A stretch of 64,000 nt of DNA from Spirochaetota bacterium. Lineage in GTDB: Bacteria; Spirochaetota; UBA4802; JAKQUI01. The notes under the pieces were generated by a model. That model did no database searches, had not been told where the DNA came from, and was given only the letters and a program-made list of their open reading frames with translations. The translations under genes and the position numbers were made by a program. Position 1 is the stretch's first letter; each line of letters starts with the position of its first letter. Shown here piece after piece: positions 1 to 9,341 of the stretch. The DNA lies in assembly GCA_029562645.1 (NCBI GenBank), contig JAKQUI010000003.1:264417-328416 (forward strand), written 5' to 3'.

Positions 1-31
1 GGTCGCTGGTGCTGTTTTCGTCATCATCCAT
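1..31 (-). CDS. Start of an unidentified gene downstream of acpP (partial)
   Basis: An ATG on the minus strand at 29-31 opens a frame that runs off the left edge (MDDDENSTSD...). It lies 38 bp downstream of the acpP stop and in the same direction. Two further in-frame or near ATGs (25-27, 22-24) make the exact start uncertain. In many bacteria acpP is followed by fabF or rnc, so this may be one of those, but ten acidic residues are not enough to identify it. Confidence 0.35.
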   Translation of the reverse strand, partial: MDDDENSTSD

Positions 32-69
32 TATCGTGGGATACTTCCACCGGTGCGGGACGCACCGGA

Positions 70-306
70 CTACTTGAGCTTACTGTTGATATAGTTGATC
101 GCGTCGCCCACCGTCACGATCTTTTCCGCTTCCTCGTCGGATATCTCGATGCCAAACTCCTCCTCGAGCGTCATAACGAGCTCGACGGTGTCCAGCGAAT
201 CGGCCCCCAGATCGTCCACAAACGACGCCTCGAGAGTCACTTCCGACTCGTCCACGCCGAGTTGATCCACGATGAGCTTCTTTATTCTTTCAAAATCAAC
301 TGCCAT
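70..306 (-). CDS. acpP: Acyl carrier protein
   Basis: Carries growing acyl chains on a 4'-phosphopantetheine arm for type II fatty acid synthesis in the cytoplasm. The 78-residue product has the family length, the acidic composition and the [12 protein letters not shown] motif, in which the Ser (about residue 37) is the site of attachment. A Shine-Dalgarno AAGGAGG lies about 10 nt before the ATG. It sits downstream of rpmF, the usual neighbourhood of fatty acid genes, although plsX and fabH/D/G are not in between here. A good sigma-70 promoter lies directly upstream at 424-452. Identification is secure. Confidence 0.97.
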   Translation of the reverse strand: MAVDFERIKKLIVDQLGVDESEVTLEASFVDDLGADSLDTVELVMTLEEEFGIEISDEEAEKIVTVGDAINYINSKLK

Positions 307-423
307 TGCGGTACGTCCTCCTTCTCGTTATTCTTCACACACCATAACGCCGGCGCTACCTCCGCACCCGGCGCGTACGCCGCCGGGGAAACGGATAACA
401 ACAGACCTCTCTATTCGATGGCA

Positions 424-452
424 CCTATAAAACGGTTTACGCTCCTTGTCAA
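424..452 (-). promoter_or_regulatory. Sigma-70-like promoter for acpP
   Basis: On the minus strand TTGACA (447-452) is followed after exactly 17 nt by TATAGG (424-429). This places a start site near 417 and a leader of roughly 110 nt before acpP. It lies in the rpmF-acpP gap, so acpP can be transcribed independently of the upstream ribosomal protein gene. No experiment supports it. Confidence 0.55.
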
Positions 453-481
453 GCCATTATACCCGCCCCGGAACCGGGGGC

Positions 482-679
482 TTACTTCGTCTTTTCCACC
501 TTCACCTTCGGCTCAAGGACAAGCGTGCCCTTGTAATGGCCGCACTCCGGACACACCCGGTGTGGCATCACATACGCGCCGCACCGCGTGCAGGGGCGAA
601 GGTTGGGCGCCACAAGCGCGTTATGCGACCGCCGCATGCGCGATTTGGATTTCGATTTTCTTCTCTTAGGAACAGCCAC
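482..679 (-). CDS. rpmF: 50S ribosomal protein L32
   Basis: Small basic protein of the large ribosomal subunit. The 65 residues start [18 protein letters not shown], typical of L32, and carry a four-cysteine zinc ribbon (CTRC at about residue 30, CPEC at about 45), so this is the zinc-binding form rather than the C-minus paralogue. It is followed by acpP, as in many genomes. A GC palindrome just after the stop (466-479) lacks a T tract, so it is not a convincing terminator. Confidence 0.96.
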   Translation of the reverse strand: MAVPKRRKSKSKSRMRRSHNALVAPNLRPCTRCGAYVMPHRVCPECGHYKGTLVLEPKVKVEKTK

Positions 680-786
680 GGTGATTCTCCTCTCGTATGG
701 TATCCGACCGCTTGGCGCGCGCGTCCCGCAGGCTCGCGACTAGCGGTGTACCTACAATTTTCGCAAAGTTATTGTCAAGACCAATT

Positions 787-1506
787 TTACTGGGCCCCGG
801 TTTTTTTCCGCCCCTCGTAATATCCAAGCAAAAACAGCGAGTCTTTGGCCTTTTTCGCATACAACGACTGGGGAAAGCTGATGATGATTTTATTATAGTA
901 TTCCCGCGCCTTGAAGATGTCCCCGTTGCGCTGGTTCAGCCGGGCGATATCGTACAAAATCTGATCCGCAAGCTCGCTCTCGGAAAATCGCTTCTCGATG
1001 CTCGCGCCGATCTCGAGCGCTTCCTTGAGGTTGCCCTGCATCTCGGCGCATCGGGCCGCCTGCTGCAATGCCAGCGGCGCGAATATCTCCGACGACGATT
1101 TCGATCCAAAGGCGCGGTAGCACTCCTTCGCCTCGGCATAACGCCCGTTCTCGAAGTACACGGCGCCCAGATAATACTTCCCATACGAATTCACATACCC
1201 AAACCACGAGCCGTCGATGATCGCCTTGAGTTTTTCGGCGATTTCACCGGCCTTGGCGGCGCGCGTATCCGGATCGAGCGCGGCGGTCGCCCGGTACTCC
1301 TCCATCACCGCTTCGAACTTTGCAAGCTCAACACCGGCCCGGTGGGAAAAATACACGGCAAGGCCGATCGCGACGCCGGCCGCCGCGATAACGCCGATCA
1401 GGCCGTACAGGAAGCCGCGCCGGTTTTTTCTGATTATATCCTTCGCCGCCATGAGCACCCGCTCGATGGGATTGCGTTGGATTTCAATTTCGCGCTGTGG
1501 CATCAT
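787..1506 (-). CDS. Membrane-anchored tetratricopeptide protein
   Basis: Predicted 239-residue protein with a short cytoplasmic N-terminus, one membrane segment at about residues 33-54 (GFLYGLIGVIAAAGVAIGL) and a C-terminal region of TPR-like helical pairs (for example YYLGAVYFENGRYAEAKECY and YDIARLNQRNGDIFKAREYY). This layout resembles YfgM/TPR_21 proteins that sit beside the Sec translocon, but the resemblance is architectural only. It follows cmk-rpsA by 52 bp in the same direction and is probably cotranscribed with it. Specific function unknown. Confidence 0.75.
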   Translation of the reverse strand: MMPQREIEIQRNPIERVLMAAKDIIRKNRRGFLYGLIGVIAAAGVAIGLAVYFSHRAGVELAKFEAVMEEYRATAALDPDTRAAKAGEIAEKLKAIIDGSWFGYVNSYGKYYLGAVYFENGRYAEAKECYRAFGSKSSSEIFAPLALQQAARCAEMQGNLKEALEIGASIEKRFSESELADQILYDIARLNQRNGDIFKAREYYNKIIISFPQSLYAKKAKDSLFLLGYYEGRKKTGAQ

Positions 1507-1558
1507 GGATGATCACTCCGTATCATTTCGTTCGTGGCGTCCGCGTTTCCGGCGTTGG

Positions 1559-3916
1559 CTATTCGCCCAGCTTCTTCTTCAGGAGGTCGCCAATGGTGAC
1601 CGTCTTGGGCGTGGTGTTCGAGAGCACCTTGTCGAGGTCCTCTTTCTCGGTCACGATATCGTACAGCTTCATGCTCAGGGAGAGGCGTCGCCGGTTCACG
1701 TCCACATCGAGCACCACCGCGCCCACCGGATCGCCGACCTTGAACTGCTCGGCGAGATTCTCGATCTTCTTCTTGGAAACCTCGGACACGTGCACCAGTC
1801 CCTCCACGCCGTCCTCGAGCTTCACGAACAGCCCAAAGCTCACGATGCCCGAAACCGCGCCCGAGACGCGCGTCCGCGGCGGATACTTCTCCTTGATCGC
1901 CTCCCACGGCGATTTCGTCAACTGCTTCATCCCGCAGGATATCTTCATGTCGGTGCTGTTGATCTCGAGGATCTTAAACTCGATCTCGTCACCCACGGAG
2001 AACGACGACAGCGGGTTCTTGTTGCCCTCGTCCCAGGTGATGTCGGAGACATGCACCATCCCGTCGACGTCCTCTTCGAGCTCCACGAACATGCCGAAAC
2101 TCACGATCTTTTTAACCGGACGGCGCAGGACCGTCCCCACGGGGAAGCGCTCCGCAACGGTCTCCCATGGATTGGGAAGCAGCTGTTTGAGGCCCAGCGA
2201 GAGGCGTCGGTCGGCCTTGTTTATGTCGAGGATCATCACCTCGATCTTCTGTCCCTTCTGGTAGGCGTCCTTCGCCGGAACGTTCTTCTTCGTCCACGAG
2301 AGGTTCGCATTGTTCACCAGCCCCTCGACGCCCTCCTCGATCTCCACGAACAGCCCGAATGCGGCGACGGTGACCACGCGCCCCGGGACCTTGTCGCCCG
2401 GTTTGTAGCGCTCGTCGATGCGGGCCCAGGGGTCCTCCGTGAGCTGCTTGAGGCCCAGGGTGATGCGCCGCGCCTCCTGGTCGATCCCCATGATCATGAA
2501 CTCGGCCTCCTCGCCGAGCGTGCAGTATTTCTTCTTCTTAATGACCTTGCGCCACGAGAGATCGTCGCGATGCAGGAAGGCGCTGATGCCGTCGCAATCG
2601 ACGATAACGCCGGACTCGACGAACCTGACGCCGCGGCCGCGGATTCGGTCGCCCACGGCGTGGGCGGCGACAAACTCCTCCCACTTCTTCGCGAAGGCCT
2701 CGTCGAGATAGTCCTTGCGGGACAACACGATGCCGCGCTTCTTTTCGTCCACGCTCTTGATCACGAACTCGTAGGGGATGCGAACCTCCTGCGACTTCTT
2801 GGCCTTCAGGTCGGCCGCGTGCGAAAAGGGAAGATAGGCCTGCGCGCCGAACACATCGACAAACAGTCCGTTCTTCGTGGTCCCCTTGATCGTGCCCGAT
2901 ACGGTCTGCGCGCCCGAGCGACAGTGCTCCATGAACCGCTTCCAGGCGACCTCCTGGTCGGCGGCGCGCTTCGAGAAAACGAAGGTCCCATCGAACAGCT
3001 TTCGGTTTACCAGCATCACATTGATTCGATCGCCCACGACCGGGGGCGCATCGAACTCGTTCAGGCGGACCTTGCCCTCGTACTTGGTCCCCACGTTCAC
3101 GTAGGCGAAATCGCCGTCGATGGTCACGATCTCGCCCTCAACGATGGTGTTGGGGGCCACGCCGTCGAGCAGGGAATCGGCAATATACTCCATGCTGATG
3201 GCGTCGTCATGGCCGTTGGTCGAATGTTCCATCTGAGTACCCGAGTGCTGCGTGATGATTTCCACGATGCGGTCGATAACTTCGTCCTTGGTCAGTGCGG
3301 TCGTGTCGAGGTACACCGCGTCGTCCGCCTGCACCAGCCGCCCCACGGGCCGGCCGGTGTCCTCCGAATCGCGCTGGATAATCTGTTTGGTGATCTCATT
3401 TACGTCAAGATTTTTCCCTTTTTCGCGGTATTCGTTGATCCGCCTTTCGGCGCGTATCGCGACCGAGGCGTCGAGGTAGATCTTCACGTCGGCATCGGGA
3501 AACACCACCGTCCCGATGTCCCGACCGTCCATGATGAGGCTCTCGCGACGTCCGCGCTCGCGCAGGAGATCGTTCACAAACGCACGGACGCGCACGTCGT
3601 CGGAGATGATACCGATGTTTTTTGCGATGGTCTCGGTGCGGATCTCGTCGGAGACGTCGACGCCGTCCACGGTCGTGCGGCAGGCCCCGTCGGGAAGGAA
3701 GCGCTGGTCGATGGACGCCCCCGCGAGATCGTCCGCGAACCCGGCCCCGCGCTCGACCGCGCCGCGGTTGCGCAGGATCAGCCAGGTGATGGCCCGGTAG
3801 ATCGCGCCCGAATCGACATAGGAAATCCCCAGCCGCTTCGCGACCTCCTTCGACACGCTGCTCTTGCCCGAGCCCGCCGGACCGTCGATGGCGACGATGA
3901 TGTGATCACTGCCCAT
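1559..3916 (-). CDS. cmk-rpsA: Cytidylate kinase / ribosomal protein S1 fusion
   Basis: One 785-residue protein joins (d)CMP kinase (residues 1 to about 225; P-loop GPAGSGKSS, then YVDSGAIYRA and MDGRDIGTVVFP) to six S1 RNA-binding repeats (for example GLFVDVFGAQAYLPFS, AFGLFVEIEEGVEGLV, SFGMFVELEEDVDGMV, SFGLFVKLEDGVEGLV). The kinase makes CDP for nucleic acid synthesis; S1 binds mRNA on the 30S subunit. I chose the ATG at 3914-3916 because an AGGAG lies about 10 nt before it and the preceding 36 codons look non-coding. Such fusions are known in treponemes and some other bacteria, where the two genes are otherwise adjacent. An internal Met before the S1 part (MEHSTNGHDD) could allow a separate S1 product. 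Confidence 0.95.
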   Translation of the reverse strand: MGSDHIIVAIDGPAGSGKSSVSKEVAKRLGISYVDSGAIYRAITWLILRNRGAVERGAGFADDLAGASIDQRFLPDGACRTTVDGVDVSDEIRTETIAKNIGIISDDVRVRAFVNDLLRERGRRESLIMDGRDIGTVVFPDADVKIYLDASVAIRAERRINEYREKGKNLDVNEITKQIIQRDSEDTGRPVGRLVQADDAVYLDTTALTKDEVIDRIVEIITQHSGTQMEHSTNGHDDAISMEYIADSLLDGVAPNTIVEGEIVTIDGDFAYVNVGTKYEGKVRLNEFDAPPVVGDRINVMLVNRKLFDGTFVFSKRAADQEVAWKRFMEHCRSGAQTVSGTIKGTTKNGLFVDVFGAQAYLPFSHAADLKAKKSQEVRIPYEFVIKSVDEKKRGIVLSRKDYLDEAFAKKWEEFVAAHAVGDRIRGRGVRFVESGVIVDCDGISAFLHRDDLSWRKVIKKKKYCTLGEEAEFMIMGIDQEARRITLGLKQLTEDPWARIDERYKPGDKVPGRVVTVAAFGLFVEIEEGVEGLVNNANLSWTKKNVPAKDAYQKGQKIEVMILDINKADRRLSLGLKQLLPNPWETVAERFPVGTVLRRPVKKIVSFGMFVELEEDVDGMVHVSDITWDEGNKNPLSSFSVGDEIEFKILEINSTDMKISCGMKQLTKSPWEAIKEKYPPRTRVSGAVSGIVSFGLFVKLEDGVEGLVHVSEVSKKKIENLAEQFKVGDPVGAVVLDVDVNRRRLSLSMKLYDIVTEKEDLDKVLSNTTPKTVTIGDLLKKKLGE

Positions 3917-4036
3917 GAAGAATGCTCTCCTGCGGTTCAATGCCGCGGACGAACCGCTCATCCGCTGCGCTATGCTGCGCGCAGCACCAAACCCCGGCCA
4001 TGAAGCCGGGGCCGAACATCGCATACCAATTGAATA

Positions 4037-5053
4037 TCAATAACAGTCTCTGCCGATTGCCTTCGCGACCTTGTTCACGCGCGCGATGAGGTCCGTGAGC
4101 TGTTCGTAGTTGACGGTCTGCTGGCCGTCGGAGGTGGCGTCTTCGGGGTTCGGGTGCGCCTCGACGATGAGCCCGTCCGCGCCTGCGGCGATATAGGCGA
4201 GTCCGGCGGGGATAACGTAATCCCTGATTCCCATGGCATGGCTCGGATCGCAGATGACCGGAAGATGGCTCAGCTCCTTGACCACGGGCACGGCGCCGGC
4301 GTCGAGGGTGTTGCGCGTGATGTCCTCGAAGGTGCGGATACCGCGCGGGCACAGAATGACATTGCGGTTTCCCTGCGCGAGAATGTATTCGGCCGACATG
4401 AGGAACTCGTTGATGGTCGCGTTCATCCCGCGCTTGAGGAGCACCGGCGTTCGCATCCGGCCCACCTCCTTGAGGAGATTGTAGTTCTGCATGTTGCGGG
4501 TGCCGATTTGCATCATGTCCGCGTGCTCGGCGAGGAACTCGACGTCGCGCGGATCCATCACCTCGGTCACGAACGGCAGTCCCGTCTCTTGGCGCGCGGC
4601 GACCATGAACATCACCCCCTCGCGCCCGTAACCCTGGAACGAATACGGCGAGGTGCGGGGCTTGAAGGCGCCGGCGCGAAACATCTTCGCCCCGGCCTTC
4701 TTGATCATGCGCGCGTGCTCCACGACCGCCGCTTCGCCCTCGACGGCGCAGGGACCGGCCATCACGACCACCCTGGGGCCGCCGATCTCCACATCGCCGA
4801 CCTTGATGACGGTGCGGTCGGGATGCGTCTCCTTGCTCACGAGCTTGAAGGGCCGCAGGATGGACTTGACCGATTCGACGCCCGCCAGCGCCTCCAGCGG
4901 CTGCTCGCGGATGATGTCCTCGTCGCCGATGACGGTGATGATGGTCCGCTGGACGCCGGTGGATACGTGGGGGTTCAGCTTGAGCGACTTGATCTTCTCG
5001 ACGATGTGGTCGATCTCGTCCTGGGTAACCCCGGGTTTCAATACGATGAGCAC
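4037..5053 (-). CDS. aroF: 3-deoxy-7-phosphoheptulonate (DAHP) synthase
   Basis: First step of the shikimate pathway: phosphoenolpyruvate plus erythrose 4-phosphate gives DAHP. The 338 residues match the type I-beta class: an N-terminal ferredoxin-like regulatory domain of about 70 residues (MLIVLKPGVTQDEIDHIVEK), then a KDOPS-like barrel with MAGPCAVEG, KPRTSPYSFQGYG, LLKRGMNATINE and CDPSHAMG. It lies between pheA and cmk-rpsA in the same direction. Pairing with prephenate dehydratase implies a role in phenylalanine synthesis. The type is firm; the gene symbol varies between genomes (aroF/aroG). Confidence 0.95.
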   Translation of the reverse strand: MLIVLKPGVTQDEIDHIVEKIKSLKLNPHVSTGVQRTIITVIGDEDIIREQPLEALAGVESVKSILRPFKLVSKETHPDRTVIKVGDVEIGGPRVVVMAGPCAVEGEAAVVEHARMIKKAGAKMFRAGAFKPRTSPYSFQGYGREGVMFMVAARQETGLPFVTEVMDPRDVEFLAEHADMMQIGTRNMQNYNLLKEVGRMRTPVLLKRGMNATINEFLMSAEYILAQGNRNVILCPRGIRTFEDITRNTLDAGAVPVVKELSHLPVICDPSHAMGIRDYVIPAGLAYIAAGADGLIVEAHPNPEDATSDGQQTVNYEQLTDLIARVNKVAKAIGRDCY

Positions 5054-5128
5054 GGCATTTCACTCCAGATGACGATCATCCCCACACCCGCGACGGGCCT
5101 CGGAGGGACAATGCAGTATGTTCGCCAG

Positions 5129-6178
5129 TCAGTTCGCGGCGGGATACGAACCGAGGATTTTGAAAAACAGGGTTTCCTGCTTCATAATATCGACCGCAGC
5201 GCGCACAACCGTATCATTGGTATGACCGTTGAAGTCAATGAAAAAATTGTACTCCCACATGCTTTTCTTGTCCGGCCGCGACTCGATCTTGGTCATGTTG
5301 ATCCCCGCCTCGTGGAAGGCGCGCAGAAGATCGTAGAGCGCCCCGGGCTTGTCCTTCACCGCACACACGATGGAGGTCTTGTCGTTGCCGGTGGGCGGAT
5401 TGTCCTTTTTCCCCAGCACCAGGAAGCGCGTGTAGTTGTTCTTGGAATCCTCGATGTTCCGGTCGAGCACGTTGAGCGAATAGATGCGCGCGGAGATCTC
5501 CGATGAGATGGCCGCGGAGTTCTTGTCCCACGACGCCGTCTCCGCCGCGAGCGAGTTCGAGGCGACGTTGTGCATCTCGGCGCCCGGCAGGTTCTTCCGG
5601 ATCCACGACTTGCACTGCGCGGCCGCCTGGGGATGCACGTAGAGCTTCTTCACGCCGCGGATATCGGGGCACAGCGACACCAGGCAATAGGAGATGCGCA
5701 GGAATTTTTCGCACACGATCTTCAGGTCGGTGTCGAGGAGCTCGTCGAGGGTGTAGGTGACCGCACCCTCCGTGCTGTTCTCCACGGGGACGATCCCGAA
5801 GGGCGCCTTGTCCATCTCCACCTCGAGGAATACGTCGGGGATGGTCTTCTGGGGGACGGCCTCGACCGATTCGCCGAACACCTCGAGGAGGGCGATCTGG
5901 GTAAACGTTCCCTCCGGCCCCAGATAGGCCACGCGGGTGGGACACGCCTGCACGAGCGCATTCGAGATGATCTCGGTGTATATCTTGCGCAGCGCGTCCG
6001 ATGCGATCGGGCCGCCGTTGTAGTTCGCGATCTGCTCGTACACCCGGACACGGTCCATGGGCGAGAAGGCGTCCGCGGCGCCCTCGCCACGCCGCTTCAT
6101 CTCATCGACATACCGCCGCACGCGTTCGTTGATGAGTTCGATGATCCGCCGGTCCAGGTCCTCCATGATTCCCATCAT
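5129..6178 (-). CDS. pheA: Chorismate mutase / prephenate dehydratase (P-protein)
   Basis: Converts chorismate to prephenate and then to phenylpyruvate, the committed route to phenylalanine. The 349 residues comprise an N-terminal AroQ-type helical domain (about 1-85), the dehydratase domain (VAYLGPEGTFTQIAL to NNYTRFLVLG, containing the catalytic TRF) and a C-terminal ACT domain (PGALYDLLRAF, KIESRP) that binds phenylalanine for feedback inhibition. The stop of scpB is only 3 bp from the start, so the genes are coupled. The mutase part looks short, so its activity is less certain than that of the dehydratase. Confidence 0.95.
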   Translation of the reverse strand: MMGIMEDLDRRIIELINERVRRYVDEMKRRGEGAADAFSPMDRVRVYEQIANYNGGPIASDALRKIYTEIISNALVQACPTRVAYLGPEGTFTQIALLEVFGESVEAVPQKTIPDVFLEVEMDKAPFGIVPVENSTEGAVTYTLDELLDTDLKIVCEKFLRISYCLVSLCPDIRGVKKLYVHPQAAAQCKSWIRKNLPGAEMHNVASNSLAAETASWDKNSAAISSEISARIYSLNVLDRNIEDSKNNYTRFLVLGKKDNPPTGNDKTSIVCAVKDKPGALYDLLRAFHEAGINMTKIESRPDKKSMWEYNFFIDFNGHTNDTVVRAAVDIMKQETLFFKILGSYPAAN

Positions 6179-6181
6179 CGC

Positions 6182-6817
6182 CTATTCACCGTGCTGTATG
6201 GTAAATTCCTTTATTTCAGAAAGCCGCGGCAGGTCGGAGAGTTTGTTGAGCCCGAAGTACTTGAGAAAATCGTCCGTGGTGCCGTAGGCGAGCGGCCGCC
6301 CCGGCAGCTCCTTTCTCCCCACGGGTTTGATGAGGTTCTTCTTGAGAAGGTTGGCGACCATCATGCGCGACGACACGCCGCGAAGCTCGTCGATCTCCGA
6401 GATGACGATGGGCTGCTTATAGGCGACGATCGCCAGCGTTTCCATCATGCTCTTCGAGAGGGTCTCCTTGCGGGAGAGGCCCAGCACCCGCCGAATCTGC
6501 TCGGCGTACCGCCGGTCGGTCACATATTGATAGCCGTTGGAGAGCCGGACGATCTTCACGCCGCCGTCGCGCTCCTCGTAGGCATCGACCAGCGAATCGA
6601 GGATGATGCGCGCGTGCGTCGCGTCCACCCCGAAGTTCTTCACAAAAAAACCCGCAGGCAGCGGCTCGCTCGAAATAAACAGCACCGCCTCAAAAAGGCC
6701 GTGCAGGTCCAGCCGGTCGCGGTCCTCCTCCTCCGGAAGTCCGCCCTCGGCGTCGCCCGCGCCCTCGCCGGAAGGCTCCAGCCCCTGTTCGAGTTCCTCT
6801 TCGTTCACTGCCATCAC
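6182..6817 (-). CDS. scpB: Segregation and condensation protein B
   Basis: Winged-helix subunit of the SMC-ScpAB condensin that compacts and segregates the chromosome. The 211 residues include the two winged-helix regions with typical segments LSRKETLSKSMMETLAIVAY, KQPIVISEIDELRGVSS and LPGRPLAYGTTDDFLKYFGL. The start overlaps the scpA stop by 4 bp, the usual arrangement. An acidic linker (about residues 3-30) precedes the first winged helix. Confidence 0.95.
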   Translation of the reverse strand: MMAVNEEELEQGLEPSGEGAGDAEGGLPEEEDRDRLDLHGLFEAVLFISSEPLPAGFFVKNFGVDATHARIILDSLVDAYEERDGGVKIVRLSNGYQYVTDRRYAEQIRRVLGLSRKETLSKSMMETLAIVAYKQPIVISEIDELRGVSSRMMVANLLKKNLIKPVGRKELPGRPLAYGTTDDFLKYFGLNKLSDLPRLSEIKEFTIQHGE

Positions 6818-7623
6818 TCGCCGTCTGCAATCGACCCTTCGGCGCCGTCACCGGCCGCCGCAACTCCCGGATCCCATCCGCCGCGGACGATGTGGATATC
6901 GCCAAACACCGCATGCTGATAGAGTCGCACCGCATGCATCTTCGCCAGTTCGAGAATGGCCAGAAAGGTGGCGACAATCTCCATGCGCCGCGGCCGCTCG
7001 GAAAACAACTCCGCGAACAGCACCTGCTCGCGCGCTCCCAGCAAATTTTGGATATGCACGATCCTTTCGCTCACCAGGATTTCGTCAAATACAATTTCCA
7101 TCTCGGGCGTCTCGACGGTCTCGGCCATCACGTCGGCGAACGCCGCCAGCAGATCGAAGAGCGACACCTCGATCAGCGTCGCATCCACGTCGTCGAACTC
7201 GGCGGGAACCGTCGGCCGCGAGAACATGTCCGCGCGCTGGTCGAACTGGCTCTGCAGCTCGTGCGACGCCATCTGGTACTTCTTGAACTCAAGCAGCTTG
7301 GCGATGAGATCGGGCGGAAGCGGGGGAACGAAGTACTCGTCCTCGATGGCGTCGGAGGGAAGGATCGATTTCGACTTATAGTACAACAACTCCGAGGCCA
7401 TGACGATGAATTCCGCGGCCACCTGGATGTCGTTCTTCTCCATGAGGCTCAGATAGGCGATATACTGCTCGGTGATGCGCGATATGGAAATCTCCGCGAT
7501 GTCTATCTTCGCGCGCTTGATGAGGTCCCACAGCAGGTCCAGCGGCCCGCTGAAATCGTTGACGTGCAGGATGCAGGCATCCGTTCGACCGCCGCCACTG
7601 TCCCTGTCCGTCTGCTGTTCCAT
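6814..7623 (-). CDS. scpA: Segregation and condensation protein A
   Basis: Kleisin subunit that bridges the SMC heads and binds ScpB. The 269-residue product shows the family's N-terminal signature (FSGPLDLLWDLIKRAKIDI, then ASELLYYKSKSILPS) and the C-terminal winged helix (FLAILELAKMHAVRLYQ). It is the first of the scpA-scpB-pheA-aroF run and lies 105 bp downstream of cheY. Identification is secure. Confidence 0.95.
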   Translation of the reverse strand: MEQQTDRDSGGGRTDACILHVNDFSGPLDLLWDLIKRAKIDIAEISISRITEQYIAYLSLMEKNDIQVAAEFIVMASELLYYKSKSILPSDAIEDEYFVPPLPPDLIAKLLEFKKYQMASHELQSQFDQRADMFSRPTVPAEFDDVDATLIEVSLFDLLAAFADVMAETVETPEMEIVFDEILVSERIVHIQNLLGAREQVLFAELFSERPRRMEIVATFLAILELAKMHAVRLYQHAVFGDIHIVRGGWDPGVAAAGDGAEGSIADGE

Positions 7624-7728
7624 GCCAAACCGTTTTCACACGCGCCGCAGGCGAGTCGGGACCCGCTTCGCGCGTGCACGTCGATAGGTTGATTTTCCCG
7701 GCGCGCGACCGCGCCGTCCGCTTCGCTC

Positions 7729-8088
7729 TTAGGAGAGGGCTTTTTCCGCCGCCTTCTGGAGGCGCTCCGGAGGGAACGGCTTCACGACGAAATCCTTCAC
7801 GCCGATCTTGATCGCCTTGGTGAGGAGGTTCTCCTGGCCGAGCGCCGTCACCATGATGATCCGCGCCGCCTTGTCGAAATTGAGGATTTCCTCAGCTGCC
7901 TCGATACCGTCCTTTTCGCGCATGGTGATGTCCATGGTCACGAGATCGGGCTTGAGCTTCTTGTACAGTTCCACCGCCTCGACCCCGTTCTCGGCCTCGC
8001 CGATGATCTCATGACCCTTCGGGATGAGCGCGTCACGCACAAGCGTCCGCATGAATTTCGCGTCATCAACGATAAGTATTCTCGCCAT
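7729..8088 (-). CDS. cheY: CheY-type response regulator
   Basis: Single receiver domain of 119 residues with the acidic pair (VDDAKF), the phospho-acceptor Asp in LVTMDITM (about residue 53), the Thr/Ser switch in MVTALGQ and the conserved Lys in VVKPF. No output domain. It lies downstream of cheB and cheA, so it is most likely the motor-binding response regulator phosphorylated by this CheA. Since only receiver motifs are visible, another single-domain role cannot be excluded. Confidence 0.9.
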   Translation of the reverse strand: MARILIVDDAKFMRTLVRDALIPKGHEIIGEAENGVEAVELYKKLKPDLVTMDITMREKDGIEAAEEILNFDKAARIIMVTALGQENLLTKAIKIGVKDFVVKPFPPERLQKAAEKALS

Positions 8089-8239
8089 GGTCTCGCTCCA
8101 GCCAGTTTAGATAAATCCGGAAATCGGGCGTCGCTGGGCAGTATCCTACATACTGCGGATATGCGATCAACCAAAATTTTCCTGAAATGCAATTTTTGTT
8201 CATTTTATCCGCGTCACGGGCCTCCCAACGCGCCATTCC

Positions 8240-9325
8240 CTATATATGTTCAACTATCTTCTGGGGTATCTCATCGAGCGGGACCACATCATCAACCGCC
8301 CCCAGCTCCACGGCCACGCGGTTCATGCCAAAGACCACCGACGTTTCCTCGTCCTGCGCCACGCAATAGCCGCCCTTCCGCTTGATATTGAGCATGCCGC
8401 GCGCGCCGTCCTTTCCCATCCCGGTCATGATAACGCCCACCGACTCGGCGCCGCAGGTCTCGGCCACCGAATCGAACAGCACGTCGATCGACGGCCGGTG
8501 TCCCGACACCTTGTCCGCGGTAAAAACCCGAATGATCCGCTCGCCGCCCGCGTTCTCGATGCGCATGTGGGAGTGTCCGGGGGCGATATACCCCCACCCC
8601 GGACGGACGATATCGCCGTCGGCGGCCTCCTTCACGCTCAACGGGGAATTCGCATTGAGCCGCTCCGCAAACGCCTTGGTGAACCCCTCGGGCATGTGCT
8701 GCACCACCAGCACCGGATTGGGGAGATTGTGCGGAAGGTTTTTAAACACGTTAAAGAGCGCCGAGGGCCCGCCGGTCGAGGTCCCGATCGCGATCACGCG
8801 CGCGCTGCGCTCCTTGATCGGCTGCGCGGCCCGTCGCACCTCCTCGATGCGGCGGGGCGTCTTCGCTCTCGGCGCATCGTCGGCGCGCGGCGGCGCAACC
8901 GCCTCCGGGACCTTTATCACGATCCCGGCGACCGACTTCACCTTGCTCACCAAAAGCTCCGAGATGTCATCCATCGTCAGGGATAGGATCGACGAGGGCT
9001 TGGGGATGAAGTCGACCGCGCCGTACTCCATGGCCTTGAAGGTCGCCTCGGCGCCGTGCTGGGTGAGAACGCTCATCATGATGACGGGCTTCGGCTTTGT
9101 GGCGATGATGGTGCGCAGCGACTCGAGCCCGTCCATGATGGGCATCTCGATGTCCATCGTGATGACGTCGGGATCGAGCGAATCGTTTTTGTAAATCGCG
9201 GTCTGCCCGTTGTTCGCGGTGCCCACCACCTCGATCGCCGGATCCTTTTGGAGGATGTCGCTGATGATTTTCCGCACGAGCGCGGAGTCGTCAACCACCA
9301 GGACCTTGATCTTTTTATCGGGCAT
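8240..9325 (-). CDS. cheB: Chemotaxis protein-glutamate methylesterase/deamidase
   Basis: Removes methyl groups from chemoreceptors and deamidates receptor glutamines, giving adaptation. Residues 1 to about 120 form a receiver domain (VDDSALVRK, DVITMDIEMP with the phospho-acceptor Asp). The C-terminal esterase domain has the catalytic Ser (GTSTGGPSAL), His (VVQHMPEGFT) and Asp (MTGMGKDGA). Length 361 is normal. It starts 16 bp after the cheA stop, so it is cotranscribed with it. No cheR is in the window. Confidence 0.95.
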   Translation of the reverse strand: MPDKKIKVLVVDDSALVRKIISDILQKDPAIEVVGTANNGQTAIYKNDSLDPDVITMDIEMPIMDGLESLRTIIATKPKPVIMMSVLTQHGAEATFKAMEYGAVDFIPKPSSILSLTMDDISELLVSKVKSVAGIVIKVPEAVAPPRADDAPRAKTPRRIEEVRRAAQPIKERSARVIAIGTSTGGPSALFNVFKNLPHNLPNPVLVVQHMPEGFTKAFAERLNANSPLSVKEAADGDIVRPGWGYIAPGHSHMRIENAGGERIIRVFTADKVSGHRPSIDVLFDSVAETCGAESVGVIMTGMGKDGARGMLNIKRKGGYCVAQDEETSVVFGMNRVAVELGAVDDVVPLDEIPQKIVEHI

Positions 9326-9341
9326 GGCCGCTTATGACGGT

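Noticed and set aside
466..479. Intrinsic terminator after rpmF (CCCCGGAACCGGGG)
   Set aside because: The stem is short and no run of T follows it on the minus strand.
666..860. Minus-strand 64-codon frame between rpmF and the TPR gene
   Set aside because: It overlaps both neighbours, has no known features and lacks a ribosome site.
1217..4003. Long plus-strand open frame of 928 codons antisense to cmk-rpsA
   Set aside because: It is an echo of high-GC codon use opposite a well-identified gene. It has no family features and no ribosome site.
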